Assembly: GCA_023053545.1 (NCBI GenBank)
Contig: JAKZAN010000215.1
Location: forward strand, 1 to 64,000
From: Lepidurus packardi
Taxonomy: Eukaryota > Arthropoda > Branchiopoda > Notostraca > Triopsidae
DNA length: 64,000 bases
Direction of reading: 5' to 3'
This document shows positions 49,977 through 63,200 of this stretch, one piece after another (the stretch's first letter is position 1; each line of letters opens with the position of its first letter). The notes under the pieces are model-generated. The model saw nothing but the letters and a program-made list of their open reading frames with translations. It did not search any database and had not been told where the DNA came from. Position numbers and translations under genes: made by a program.

Positions 49977-50330
49977 CTCGTTAGTACTACCTCTGGCGCC
50001 CTGGCAGCGCCGGCTCGGATTTGCACGTCCGATTCACTTTTCGAGTGAAAACCATACTATTCGTAAAATAATATAACTCGTGATTTTTGTTGCCTTACGG
50101 GTAATAATGGCCACAAGTCCATTGAAAAAAGTTCTACGGGACTGAAACGCCAGAAGGCACAGCCCGGAACCGAAAGGAACTCCCCTTGTTCCAGCATTCA
50201 CGGCCTTTGCCAAACCAATATGACGGCTCCCCGCAGTTGGTGCCAATGTTGTGCTTGCTAGTACCACGGGATAACTGACTGTCACAAAAACATACAAAAA
50301 TATCTTTCATATTAAAAAGGCTGAATACTT
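49977..50330. other. Gene-free 354-bp stretch, AT-richer
   Basis: Lies between the SRAP gene and the DUF6502 gene. It holds a GGCGC/GCGCC hairpin at about 49995-50011 without T run, a small hairpin TTCACT/AGTGAA (50033-50049), and an AT-rich tract near 50280-50320 that includes AAAAAGG, a possible ribosome-binding site 10 bases before the ATG at 50331. No RNA gene or clear promoter consensus is recognised. It probably carries the promoter of the adhesin operon. Confidence 0.6.
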
Positions 50331-51221
50331 ATGGCCTATTTTTCTAATCACCACACAACGAGCGACCCGGCGCAGCGCCTGGGGCGACATCTCGAGCGAC
50401 TGATGCAACCGGCCGTTGCTTGGGCGGTTCGCAGAGGTTTGGGGTTTGGGCAGGTGGCCCGTTTACTCAAACCTTTGTTTTTGCGGGAGGCCGAGTTGGC
50501 TCTGCAAAACGACGAGGCCATGCCCAGTGACTCTGCGCTGGCTTTGGTGGCCGGCTTGCACCGGGCCGACATCCATCACATCCAGGCGCAGTGGCAAAGT
50601 GGTTCGCAAGAGGCGCAGCCGGAGGTCATCACGGTACCTCAGCAGGTCTTGGCTAACTGGGTCGTGTCGGGTCTGCCGGCAAGTATTCCGTTCAAGTGCA
50701 ACGCCGTGGCCGGCGAGCCTGCACAGGCCGGGCCAGCCGGCGCCAGCAGTTTCCGTGACCTCGTACAAGACACCCCGAAGGCGGTTGGTCACGGCTTTTC
50801 ACCTCGGCTGGTTCTCAAGGAAATGGTCCGCCAGGGATTGGTCAAGGAACGCAATGGCGAAGTGACGCTGCAGGCTTTCGGCGCAGAAGGTCCTGGTTCG
50901 GCCGGAGAGGATGAAGCCCTGACGCATCTCTCGGCGGCATGCCGGGACCTGATGGCTGCGGGTCTGCACAACCTGGAAGCGCCACCGAGCCAGCGTTTTC
51001 TGGAGCAAAGCCTGGACGTTGACGGCTTGCATCTCGAGTCCGTCCGGGCTTTCCAGGCCGAGGTGGAACACCAATGGCAGCACTTGCTCCAGGCGCTGGT
51101 CCCGCAGGCCCAGGCACTCAGTGAGCAAGACGAACCTCGTGGCGGGCAGTCGAGGCTGCGGCTGGGCATCTATTTTTATGCCGAGCCCAGTCCCAGCATA
51201 GACCGATCCCGAGCGTGTTGA
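50331..51221 (+). CDS. DUF6502 family protein
   Basis: Family of unknown function, often predicted to be winged-helix-like. Seen: 296 residues, unbroken; WAVRRGLGFGQVARLLKPLF with FLREAELALQNDEAM, then ALALVAGLHRADIHHIQAQW, which is the family's GLHRKDV motif, VLANWVVSG, PRLVLKEMVRQGLVKERNGE and RFLEQSLDVDGLHLESVRAF. Those segments match DUF6502. The adhesin gene follows after 71 bp on the same strand, so it may be regulator or partner of the adhesin; this is inference. Confidence 0.8.
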   Translation: MAYFSNHHTTSDPAQRLGRHLERLMQPAVAWAVRRGLGFGQVARLLKPLFLREAELALQNDEAMPSDSALALVAGLHRADIHHIQAQWQSGSQEAQPEVITVPQQVLANWVVSGLPASIPFKCNAVAGEPAQAGPAGASSFRDLVQDTPKAVGHGFSPRLVLKEMVRQGLVKERNGEVTLQAFGAEGPGSAGEDEALTHLSAACRDLMAAGLHNLEAPPSQRFLEQSLDVDGLHLESVRAFQAEVEHQWQHLLQALVPQAQALSEQDEPRGGQSRLRLGIYFYAEPSPSIDRSRAC

Positions 51222-51292
51222 CGGCCACTCCTCTCCATCGGATCGCCCCCCCAGGGGCCGTTGCATCAGCCCAATTTTTTGAAGATTAAAAA

Positions 51293-54200
51293 ATGACCTC
51301 AAACCTCAACTCCTTCGGCACCGAATCCCCCTCTACGAACAACTCTGGCGGCCAAGTTCCCAGCGCGAGCGGCGCGGGACGTGACGCGGTGGCCTCCCCT
51401 GTGGTGCCGGTCGCCGGACCTGTTGCCAGCCCAGCGGTGCAGCTGTCCAGCGTGGGCCTGAGCGGTACCGGTCGGGAAATCGTGCGTCCGATCCGCATCG
51501 ACCTGATCATTCGCACCGTTCAAGGCGTAGAAGAACTGCAGTGGATCCGCACGCCGGGCCAGGGGGCCGTCCAGCACATCGTCAAGGCCAACTCCAAGAT
51601 TGGCGTGCGCGTCGAAGGCGAGGAGATTTCGGGCAAGCAAAAAATCGACGGCCACCTCCTCAAGCTCAAACGGGCAGACGGTGCGCTCCTGGTGGAGACT
51701 GAGGAAGGCGAGGTGCTGGTTTACCTGGAGGACTTCTACCGCAGTGAGACGGTCATGATCCAAGGCTCGGAGTGGACTTACTCCGCCGGTGAAACGCTCC
51801 AGGTTGTCAACGGCAGCGAAGGCCTGATGTATGCCGCCACGCTGCCTGCCGCGGCGTCGTCCAGCTTTTTTGGGGCGGCCTTGGCGACCTTGGGTCTGTC
51901 GTTCGGCGGCGGGGCCGCCGCCGTAGCCATTCAGACGCTGTCTGTGCTGGTCATGGCTGGCCCCGTCAATACCAAGCTGACCGTGCTGGTCTATGCGGAC
52001 GACGGGAGTGAGCTGGGCACTTACCAAACCGACGACACAGGCTCCAAGGTGGACATTGCCCTGGTCAAGGGCGGCAAGCCCTACACCGGCACGCTGTTGA
52101 TCAAGGTCCTGGACCCAGCCCAAGACAGCAGAGGTTATGTCGGCGAGGCCGACGGCAAGTCGCGCGACTTCGGCACCGAGTTGCGCGCTGTGGTCGAAGT
52201 GCCCAGCGGCAAGGATGTGAGCGTCGTCATCTCGCCAGTGACCGAACTGGCCGCTCGCCTGGCGTTGGGCAGCGCGGGCATGCCTAGCGCTGGCGCCCCA
52301 CTGTCGGCCGATGCCGTTCACCAAGCGAACGCCAAGGTGGCCGCTCAGCTGGGCCTGGGCGATATCCTGGGGCCGGTCACGCCCATCATCGCTGCGGACG
52401 GCCAGGGCCATCCGCAATACAACGAGGCAGATGGCGTCAACAGTGCCGAAAAATACGGTCAGGTGCTGGCCATGCTGTCGGGCCTGGACCGCACCAACGG
52501 CGGTGATTCGTCGGCCACCCTGGCCCAGCTGGCCAAGGCCTTGAGCAGCAGCGACGCCGCGACCACCACGAGCCTGCTTTATGCGGGCGCCAAGGCTTTC
52601 GAGTTTGGCTTCAATGGCAGCACACCGACCACGGCTGGCTTGGCCAACCTGTTGAATCTAGACGGCTCTGCCGCCAAAGACTCTTTGCTCAGCGGCTTCC
52701 CACGCAGCTTCCAAGCGCCATTGCCGCAAAGCATGGCCATGGCCCAAAGCCAGATGGCGACCGGCGAGATGGCCCCGGCCGCCAACGGCAACCGTTACAT
52801 CAACCGGGCTGAAGCCAGCGACGGCCTGGTCATGCCTGTGTCCTTGCCCAGCACGGTCGTGGCGGGCGACAAGGTCACGCTCAGGATCCCCATCGCCGGC
52901 ACCAGCCCGGTCCAATACATCGAGGTGGTCAAGGTCCTGACGGTCGACGACATCGTGGCCGGTGTGGCGGGCGTGTCCGTCACCGCTGAGCAATTGGCCG
53001 CAGCAGGCGACGGTGCCAAGGCCTTGACCGCGACCATCAGCTCCGCAGACGGCAGCCTGAGCTCGGAGCCTTACCCGGCCGGCAACGTCATCCTGGACAC
53101 CGTCATCAGCACGCCGACCAGCTTCCCACCGAGCGGCTCGGTGGTGGACCCCGTCACCGGCGCAGCCGTGGTCAGCACGAGTCGCCCCACCATCACGGGC
53201 CAGAGCGAGCCCGGTTCCACCGTGCAGGTCACGCTGGGCGGTGCGGTCTACACCAGCGCCAGCCCTGTCCCGGCCGGTCAGGTCGGTGGTGTCACCGTCA
53301 ATGCAGACGGCAGCTGGTCGCTGACCCCGCTTGCCCTGCCAGACGGCAATTACGTCCCCAGCATCACGACCACGGATCCGGCAGGCAACACCGTGAGTGC
53401 CAACGGCGGCCTGATCCGGGTGGACACTACCCCGCCTTCACCGGTTCCCCTCTCGGGCCGGTTGAGCAACGGGGCCGACTACTTCCCTGGCGCTCGCGAC
53501 AGCAACACGGGCACCAGCGACACCGACACCCTCACCAGCGACACCCGGCCACAGTTCAATGGTTGGGCCGAGCCGTATGCCCGCGTGACCTTGCAAGTCA
53601 AGGACGCCCAGGGCCAGGTCGCAGCCACCTTGACGGCAACGGCCAATGCCCAGGGTCAGTGGGTGGCTGACTTCCCGGCCGACGCTGCGTCACTCGCGTC
53701 GGGCGACTACGCCGTGGTCGCCACGCAGACCAGCGCTGCGGGCCTGAGCAGTGCGCCCACGACCCTGACCCCGCTGGTCATCGACGGCGAAAAGCTCTTG
53801 GCGGTCACCGCAAGCCTGAGCCCGTCCAGCGACCCCGGCAACGGTCAAGCCGGGACCGACTCGGACGGCCTGGTCAACCTGTCTCGGCCCACCTTTGAAG
53901 GCACGGCCAAGGCCGGCGCCAAAGTAGAGCTAACGGTCAACGGCAAAACCTACATCACCACTGCAGATGCCAAGGGCAACTGGACCCTGGCCGTGACTGA
54001 CGCGCTGCCAGAAGGCAGCTTCACGCCCAGCTTCAAGGTGACCGATGCGTTAGGCAACAGCGTCACGTCGACCGGTGCTGCGTTCAGCGTGGACCTCTCG
54101 GCGCCAGCGGCCGCTGCCATCACGGGCGAACTGGAAAAAGGCGCTGCGGCCACCACCAACAGCGGTGACGCCAGCGACAACCTGACCAACTCCCGTTGGC

Positions 54201-57200
54201 CCGTGCTGCGCGGCACGACCGAGCAAGCCACCGACAAGGTCGACATCATCGTCAATGGCAAGACCTACAGTGCGGTGGTGGCCAGCGACAAGACCTGGAG
54301 CGTTGTCGTCGGCAGCCAGGACAACGCGGGTGCCGGGCTGGACAATGGCTTTTACACGCCGCAAATTCGCGTCGCGGATGCGGCCGGTAACACCACCACG
54401 GTCGATGGAACGGCTTTCCAGGTAGACCGGTTGGGGCCCGTCGCGGCAGGCATTCTGGGCTCGCTGTTGATTGATCCCGTCAGCGCCAACCCTGCCACTG
54501 ACAACGACAGCGGCATCAAGGGCGACAACCTCACGTCTGACACCACGCCGACCCTCACCGGTGTGGGCGAGCCGGGCGCTACGGTGGTCGTCACTCTCCA
54601 GAACCCTGACGGCACCAGCGTGGTGTTGGGCGCTGTCACGGTCGGGGCCGACGGTACCTGGACGGTGACTGCCCCCGGTCCTTTGGCCAATGGGCTGTGG
54701 ACTCCCAGCATGGCGCTGAGTGACGCGGCAGGCAACACCACAGTCAAACAGGGTACGGCCTTCACCATTGACGCTGCAGCGCCCAGCGCAGCTGCTGCCG
54801 ACCTGAACGGTCAACTCGCATTCATCAGCGACTCCGGTGTCGCCAACGACAACCTGACCAATCAGACGCAGCCTTACCTCTCGGGCAAGGCCGAGCCGGG
54901 CAGCCAGGTCACCATCACCATAGCCGAGACCGGGCTCAGCTACCAGACCTCCGCAGACGCCAATGGCCACTGGACGGTGCGTCCGTCTGCCGACCTGCCG
55001 CTGGCTGGCGGCACCGTGCAAACCTTCAATTTCACCGTCACCAGCACCGACGCTGCCGGGAACCACAGCACCACCCATGGCGTGCCATTCACCATTGACA
55101 CGACCAATCCGGTCGGCTCCGCCAGCTTGGCCCCAGCCTCCGACACCGGGGTGGCTGGCGACTACTTCACGTCGGCGACTCAGCCCATCATCACGGGCAG
55201 CATCCAGCCTTACAACCCAAGCAGCCCCACCCAGGTTCGCGTCACGCTCGCTGGCGTGGTCTACAGCAGCGAGTCCACCGACGGCGCTACCGCCATCACC
55301 GTCAACGCCGATGGCAGCTGGTCGTTCACCGCCCAGACCTTGCTTGCGGGCGACTACATGCCACAAGTCCAGCTCAAGAGTGCCGCTGCCAGTGACTACG
55401 GCACACCGCTCAGTGGCGTCGGCTTTCGCGTGGACACCACGGCACCTGGCTTTGGTGCGGCTGGCGCCTTGAAGCCGGTGGCCGGTAACGACACCGGGGT
55501 GCTCGGTGACAACCTCACCAGCAACACCCTGCCGGCCTTCTCTGGAACCGCCGAAACGGGCGCCAGCGTCGTGGTTGAAGTCAAAAACGCCCAAGGCCTG
55601 GTCGTGATGACGCTGCCGGCAACGACGGCTGACGGTCTGGGCCAATGGAGCTGTTCCCCTGTCGGGCTCACACCGTTGGCTGAAGGTCGCTACACCCTGA
55701 CTCTCCAGCTGACCGACATCGCCGGCAACCGCGCCCAGGTAGAAGGCACGGCCTTCACGGTAGACCTGAACGCGATTCCGTCACCGACTGGCGCGCTGAG
55801 CCCGGCCAGTGACACCGGCAATGGCGCCCTGGCAAGTTACGCTGACAACCTGACCAATGTGGTCAAACCGACGCTGATCGGTACCGCCAAACCGGGCGCC
55901 CGAGTTGACATCACCTTGGCTGAAAATGGCTTTAACAAGACCTACACCGTCACGGCCGATGCCGACGGAAAGTGGACCCTGACCGTCACCGACGCCATGC
56001 CGGAAGGCAGTTACGTTCCCAGCATCAAAGTCACAGACCTGGCCGGTAACAACGCCACGGCCAGCGGCACCGCGTTCACCGTTGACGTGACCCCCCCACT
56101 GGCGACGAGTATGGCTGGCGAGCTGGAAAAAGGCGTGGGCGCGACGACGAACAGGGGCAGCACCGCCGATGACCTCACCAGCGTGCGCCTGCCAGTGCTG
56201 CGCGGCACGACAGAGCTGGCCAGCGACAAGGTCGACGTACTGGTCAACGGCAAAACCTACCTGGCCACGGTGGCTGCCGACGGCAGCTGGAGCGTGACCG
56301 TGGGCGCGCTGGACAACACCGGCGCGGGCCTGAACAACGGCTACTACACACCGCAAATCAGGGTGACCGACGTGGCCGGCAACGTGACCACGCAAGACGG
56401 CACGCAGTTCCAGGTGGACTACGCCGCGCCAGTGGCCGCGAGCATCACCGGCGCCTTGCTGGTGGACGCAGCCAGCGCCACGCCAGCCGCCGACAACGAC
56501 AGCGGCACCAAAGGCGACAACCTCACACGTGACACCACGCCAGCCCTGACGGGCCTGGGCGAGATGGGCGCGACCGTCGTGCTCACCTTAAAGCAAAGCG
56601 GCAGCCCCGACGTGGTGCTGAGCGCCGTCACGGTGGGTGCAGACGGCTTGTGGACAGCGCAAGTCCCTGCAGGCAGCGAACTGGGCAACGGGCTGTGGAC
56701 GCCGAGCATCGCGATGAGCGACGCGGCGGGCAACACGACCACCAAAACCGGCACGGCCTTCACGGTGGACACGGGCGCGCCCACGGGCACCACGGGCGCG
56801 CTGCTGGCCAGCAGCGACTCGGGCGCAGCGGACAACATCACCAACGTGGTCACGCCCACCTTGGGCGGCACGGCAGAAAAAGGCGCGACGATCCAAGTCA
56901 CGCTCAACGGCAAGACCTACACCACGGTGGCCAACCCGGTCACTGGCGTGTGGGCTGTCACGGTGCCGCTGGCTGACGCACTGCCGTCGAGCGCCGTGCC
57001 CTACACGCCGGTGATCAAAGTCACCGACGCCTCCGGCAACAGCAGCGAAATCAGCGGGACCGCGTTCACCATCAACGCGACCCCCCCGCTGGCGACGAGT
57101 ATTGCTGGCGAGCTGGAAAAAGGTGTGGTCGCGACAACCAACAGTGGCAGCACCGCCGATGACCTCACCAGCGTGCGCCTGCCGGTGCTGCGCGGCACGA

Positions 57201-60200
57201 CAGCCTCGTCCAGCGACAAGGTCGACGTGCTGATCAACAACAAAGCCTACCTGGCCACGGTGGCTGCCGACGGCAGCTGGAGCGTGACCGTGGGCGCGCT
57301 GGACAACACCGGCGCGGGCCTGAACAACGGCTACTACACACCGCAAATCCGGGTGACCGACGTGGCCGGCAACGTGACCACGCAAGACGGCACGCAGTTC
57401 CAGGTGGACTACGCCGCGCCAGTGGCCGCGAGCATGACCGGCGCCTTGCTGGTGGACGCAGCCAGCGCCACGCCAGCCGCCGACAACGACAGCGGCACCA
57501 AAGGCGACAACCTCACACGTGACACCACGCCAGCCCTGACGGGCCTGGGCGAGATGGGCGCGACCGTCGTGCTCACCTTAAAGCAAAGCGGCAGCCCCGA
57601 CGTGGTGCTGAGCGCCGTCACGGTGGGCGCAGACGGCTTGTGGACAGCGCAGGTCCCTGCAGACAGCGAGCTGGGCAATGGGCTGTGGACGCCGAGCATC
57701 GCGATGAGCGACGCGGCGGGGCAACACGACCACCAAAACCGGCACGGCCTTCACGGTGGACACGGGCGCGCCCACGGGCACCACGGGCGCGCTGGCGACA
57801 GCGAGCGACTCGGGCGCAGCGGACAACATCACCAACGTGGTCACGCCCACCGTGGGCGGCACGGCAGAGAAAAGGCGCGACGATCCAAGTCACGCTCAAC
57901 GGCAAGGACCTACACCCACGGTGGCCGACCCGGTCACTGGCGTGTGGGCTGTCACGGTGCCGCTGGCCGACGCGCTGCCGTCCAGCGCCGTGCCTTACAC
58001 GCCGGTGATCAAAGTCACCGACGCCTCCGGCAACAGCAGCGAGATCAACGGCACGCCGTTCACGGTGGACGCCACCGCTCCTGCGCCAGCGAGCATCAGC
58101 GGCGCGCTTGAAACGGGCGCCAGCGCCAGCACCAACCAGCGCAGACAACCTGGACGCGCTGACCAACGTCCGCCTGCCAGTGCTGCGCGGCACGACAGAG
58201 CTGACCAGCGACAAGGTCGACGTACTGGTCAACGGCAAAAACCTACCTGGCCACGGTGGCTGCCGACGGCAGCTGGAGCGTGACCGTGGGCACGCTGGAC
58301 AACACCGGTGCGGGCCTGAACAACGGCTACTACACACCGCAAATCAGGGTGACCGACGTGGCCGGCAACGTGACCACGCAAGACGGCACGCAGTTCCAGG
58401 TGGACTACGCCGCGCCAGTGGCCGCGAGCATCACCGGCGCCTTGCTGGTGGACGCAGCCAGCGCCACGCCAGCCGCCGACAACGACAGCGGCACCAAAGG
58501 CGACAACCTCACACGTGACACCACGCCAGCCCTGACGGGCCTGGGCGAGGCGGGTGCGACCGTCGTGGTCACCTTAAAGCAAAGCGGCAGCCCCGACGTG
58601 GTGCTGAGCGCGGTGACGGTGGACGCAGACGGCTTGTGGACGGCGCAGGGTCCCTGCGGGCAGCGCGAGCTGGGCAACGGGCTGTGGACGCCGAGCATCG
58701 CGATGAGCGACGCGGCGGGCAACACGACCACCAAAACCGGCACGGCCTTCACGGTGGACACGGGCGCGCCCAGCTGGCACCACGGGCGCGCTGCTGACCA
58801 GCAGCGACTCGGGCGCGGTCGGACAACATCACCAACGTGGTCACGCCGACCGTTCGCAGGCACGGCAGAAAAAGGCGCGACGATCCAAGTCACGCTCAAC
58901 GGCAAGACCTACACCACGGTGGCCGACCCGGTCACTGGCGTGTGGGCTGTCACGGTGCCGCTGGCCGACGCGCTGCCGTCCAGCGCCGTGCCCTACACGC
59001 CGGTGATCAAAGTCACCGACGCCTCCGGCAACAGCAGCGAGATCAACGGCACGCCGTTCACGGTGGACGCCACCGCTCCTGCGCCAGCGAGCATCAGCGG
59101 CGCGCTTGAAACGGGCGCCAGCGCCAGCACCAACAGCGCAGACAAGCTGGACGCGCTGACCAACGTCCGCCTGCCAGTGCTGCGCGGCACGACAGAGCTG
59201 ACCAGCGACAAGGTCGACGTACTGGTCAACGGCAAAACCTACCTGGCCACGGTGGCTGCCGACGGCAGCTGGAGCGTGACCGTGGGCACGCTGGACAACA
59301 CCGGCGCGGGCCTGAACAACGGCTACTACACACCGCAAATCAGGGTGACCGACGTGGCCGGCAACGTGACCACGCAAGACGGCACGCAGTTCCAGGTGGA
59401 CTACGCCGCGCCAGTGGCTGCGAGCATCACCGGCGCCTTGCTGGTGGACGCAGCCAGCGCCACGCCAGCCACCGACAACGACAGCGGCACCAAAGGCGAC
59501 AACCTCACACGTGACACCACGCCAGCCCTGACGGGCCTGGGCGAGATGGGCGCGACCGTCGTGCTCACCTTAAAGCAAAGCGGCAGCCCCGACGTGGTGC
59601 TGAGCGCCGTCACGGTGGGCGCAGACGGCTTGTGGACAGCGCAGGTCCCTGCAGGCAGCGAACTGGGCAACGGGCTGTGGACGCCCGAGCATCGCGATGA
59701 GCGACGCCGGCGGGCAACACGACCACCAAAACCGGCACGGCCTTCACGGTGGACACGGGCGCGCCCACGGGCACCACGGGCGCGCTGCTGCGCCAGCGAG
59801 CGACTCGGGCGCAGCGGACAACATCACCAACGTGGTCACGCCCACCGTGGGCGGCAACGGCAGAAAAAGGCGCGACGATCCAAGTCACGCTCAACGGCAA
59901 GACCTACACCACGGTGGCCGACCCGGTCACTGGCGTGTGGGCTGTCACGGTGCCGCTGGCCGACGCGCTGCCGTCCAGCGCCGTGCCCTACACGCCGGTG
60001 ATCAAAGTCACCGACGCCTCCGGCAACAGCAGCGAGATCAACGGCACGCCGTTCACGGTGGACGCCACCCGCTCCTGCGCCAGCGAGCATCAGCGGCGCG
60101 CTTGAAACGGGCGCCAGCGCCAGCACCAACAGCGCAGACAAGCTGGACGCGCTGACCAACGTCCGCCTGCCAGTGCTGCGCGGCACGACAGAGCTGACCA

Positions 60201-63200
60201 GCGACAAGGTCGACGTACTGGTCAACGGCAAAACCTACCTGGCCACGGTGGCTGCCGACGGCAGCTGGAGCGTGACCGTGGGCACGCTGGACAACACCGG
60301 TGCGGGCCTGAACAACGGCTACTACACACCGCAAATCAGGGTGACCGACGTGGCCGGCAACGTGACCACGCAAGACGGCACGCAGTTCCAGGTGGACTAC
60401 GCCGCGCCAGTGGCCGCGAGCATCACCGGCGCCTTGCTGGTGGACGCAGCCAGCGCCACGCCAGCCACCGACAACGACAGCGGCACCAAAGGCGACAACC
60501 TCACACGTGACACCACGCCAGCCCTGACGGGCCTGGGCGAGATGGGCGCGACCGTCGTGCTCACCTTAAAGCAAAGCGGCAGCCCCGACGTGGTGCTGAG
60601 CGCCGTCACGGTGGGCGCAGACGGCTTGTGGACAGCGCAGGTCCCTGCAGGCAGCGAGCTGGCCAACGGGCTGTGGACGCCGAGCATCGCGATGAGCGAC
60701 GCGGCGGGCAACACGACCACCAAAACCGGCACGGCCTTCACGGTGGACACGGGCGCGCCCACGGGCACCACGGGCGCGCTGCTGGCGACAGCGAGCGACT
60801 CGGGCGCAGCGGACAACATCACCAACGTGGTCACGCCCACCTGTGGGCGGCACGGCAGAAAAAGGCGCGACGATCCAAGTCACGCTCAACGGCAAGACCT
60901 ACACCACGGTGGCCGACCCGGTCACTGGCGTGTGGGCTGTCACGGTGCCGCTGGCCGACGCGCTGCCGTCCAGCGCCGTGCCCTACACGCCGGTGATCAA
61001 AGTCACCGACGCCTCCGGCAACAGCAGCGAGATCAACGGCACGCCGTTCACGGTGGACGCCACCGCTCCTGCGCCAGCGAGCATCAGCGGCGCGCTTGAA
61101 ACGGGCGCCAGCGCCAGCACCAACAGCGCAGACAAGCTGGACGCGCTGACCAACGTCCGCCTGCCAGTGCTGCGCGGCACGACAGAGCTGGCCAGCGACA
61201 AGGTCGACGTACTGGTCAACGGCAAAACCTACCTGGCCACGGTGGCTGCCGACGGCAGCTGGAGCGTGACCGTGGGCACGCTGGACAACACCGGTGCGGG
61301 CCTGAACAACGGCTACTACACACCGCAAATCAGGGTGACCGACGTGGCCGGCAACGTGACCACGCAAGACGGCACGCAGTTCCAGGTGGACTACAGCACG
61401 CCGTCGACCTTGCAAGCGTTTGGTGCGCTGTGGATCGACAGTCCTGGTGACATCACGCCGATGGACAACCTGGCTGCCAGCCACAATGACAGCGGCGTCA
61501 AAGCCGACAACCTGACCGCGGACAACACGCCCACCCTGTCCGGCACGGGCGAACCCGGCGCCTGGGTCACCCTGACCCTCACGCGCACGGCCACCTTGGC
61601 TGCGGGCGACGGCGCTGGCAGTCAAACTGGCAGCGTTGTGCTGGCCCCCGTTCAAGTGCAAGCCAACGGCACCTGGACGGCCACGGTGCCTGACACCAGC
61701 ACCCTGGCAGATGGCGTTTGGGCATCGTCTTTTGTGTTCAATGACCCCGCTGGCAATTTGAGTGCTGAGGTCAGCGCCACCACCTTCACGGTAGACACCA
61801 CAGCGCCTGTGCTGAGGATCAGTGCCGCGCACGCCAGTGGCGTCAAGACCGGGCTTTCTTTCCTTCTTTCGGGCGATACGCTGCTCAAAGACGAGACTCT
61901 GAGCGTGACGTTTGCCTTTGATGACGACATCCTTGCAGACAGCTTCACACAGGGTGACTTGGTCGTGACGGGGGGCGTGCTCAGCAACTTCACACGCGTT
62001 GACGCCCGGAACTGGTCGGCCAATTTCACCCCCGCTGATGGCGTCGACGGGGGTAGCGCCGGCATCACGGTGGCGGCTGGATCGCTGCAAAACGCGGCAG
62101 CCATCGCCTTCGCTGGGCCGGTGGTCACGACCATCCATTACGACACGAGTGCCCCAGAAGTCACCTCCATCAAGCGAGGGGTTGCCATGCCAGCAGGCAC
62201 CGATGTGGCGGCAACCTACAAGACGGACTTCTACCTCAACAAGCTCGAAACCAACGAGGCTGCAGACGCTGCCACTTTTGCAGTGAACTTCAGCCAAAGC
62301 GTGACTGGCGTGTCCCCCGGGAATTTCGTCTTGACCGACTTGGCAGGCACGCGCCTTTCGGGCTCCTCCATCAGCCTGGCGGTCAGCGGTAGCGGCACCA
62401 GTTGGACCGTCACGGCCACTGGTTTGAATGCTGCGGAGCTGGCCGGCCTGTCGGGACTCAAGCTCGAGTTGGCCAACCGCACAGGGATCCAAGATGCGGC
62501 TGGCAACGCCTTGAGCAGCAGCGTTTACAGCAATGGTGAAGCTTACAGGGTGGACCAGATAGCGCCCAACCAGGCGTCGCTGACCAGTTCAACGACCGTT
62601 GGCTCAGCCACGCCCGCCCTGACCGGCCGAGCCGAGCCTGGCGCGACCGTGCAGGTCCAGGTGGGTACGGCTATTTACTGGGTGTCCAGCGACGACAACG
62701 GCGTCTGGACACTGGACACGGCCACCGCCAAGCTCGCCGGCGGCACTGCCTTCAGCCTGAGCAATGGCAGCAACTTGGCCGTCACGCTCACCACGTTGGA
62801 TGCCGCCGGCAATCTGGGTATTGCCTTGGTCACCAGCATTGCGCGCGTCGACGGCACGCCGGTGATCACCACCAGTGGCTCGACCAACGACAGCACACCC
62901 GTGGTGGATGGCACGGCCGTCGCCGGGTCCTGGGTGCGTGTGAATATCGGTGGGGCCACGTATGATGTGCAGGCCAACGCGAGCGGCATCTGGACATTGG
63001 ACACGGGCACCAAGACGCCCACCAGTGGCAGCTTCAGCCCCGTGGTGAACGGCAACTACGCGATCAAGGCCCAGACCATCAGCGGTGCCGGTGGAACAGC
63101 CATCGGGATCGTTGCGACCAGCGCTTTATTGGTCGATTCGGTACCACCCAATACACCAGCTATCACCAGCAGTCCGTACACCAGCGATGACACGCCGGTG

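Noticed and set aside
49977-50330. Possible cyclic-di-GMP riboswitch before the adhesin genes
   Set aside because: Conserved GEMM core elements were not found; only small hairpins are seen.
56094-61394. Possible CRISPR or phage-like repeat array
   Set aside because: Repeats are about 993 bp, lie in frame in one long coding sequence and encode Ig domains.
60831-62492. Open frame of 553 codons on the minus strand within the adhesin
   Set aside because: It has the low-complexity Arg/His-rich composition of an antisense frame, while the plus strand has clear Ig-like domains.
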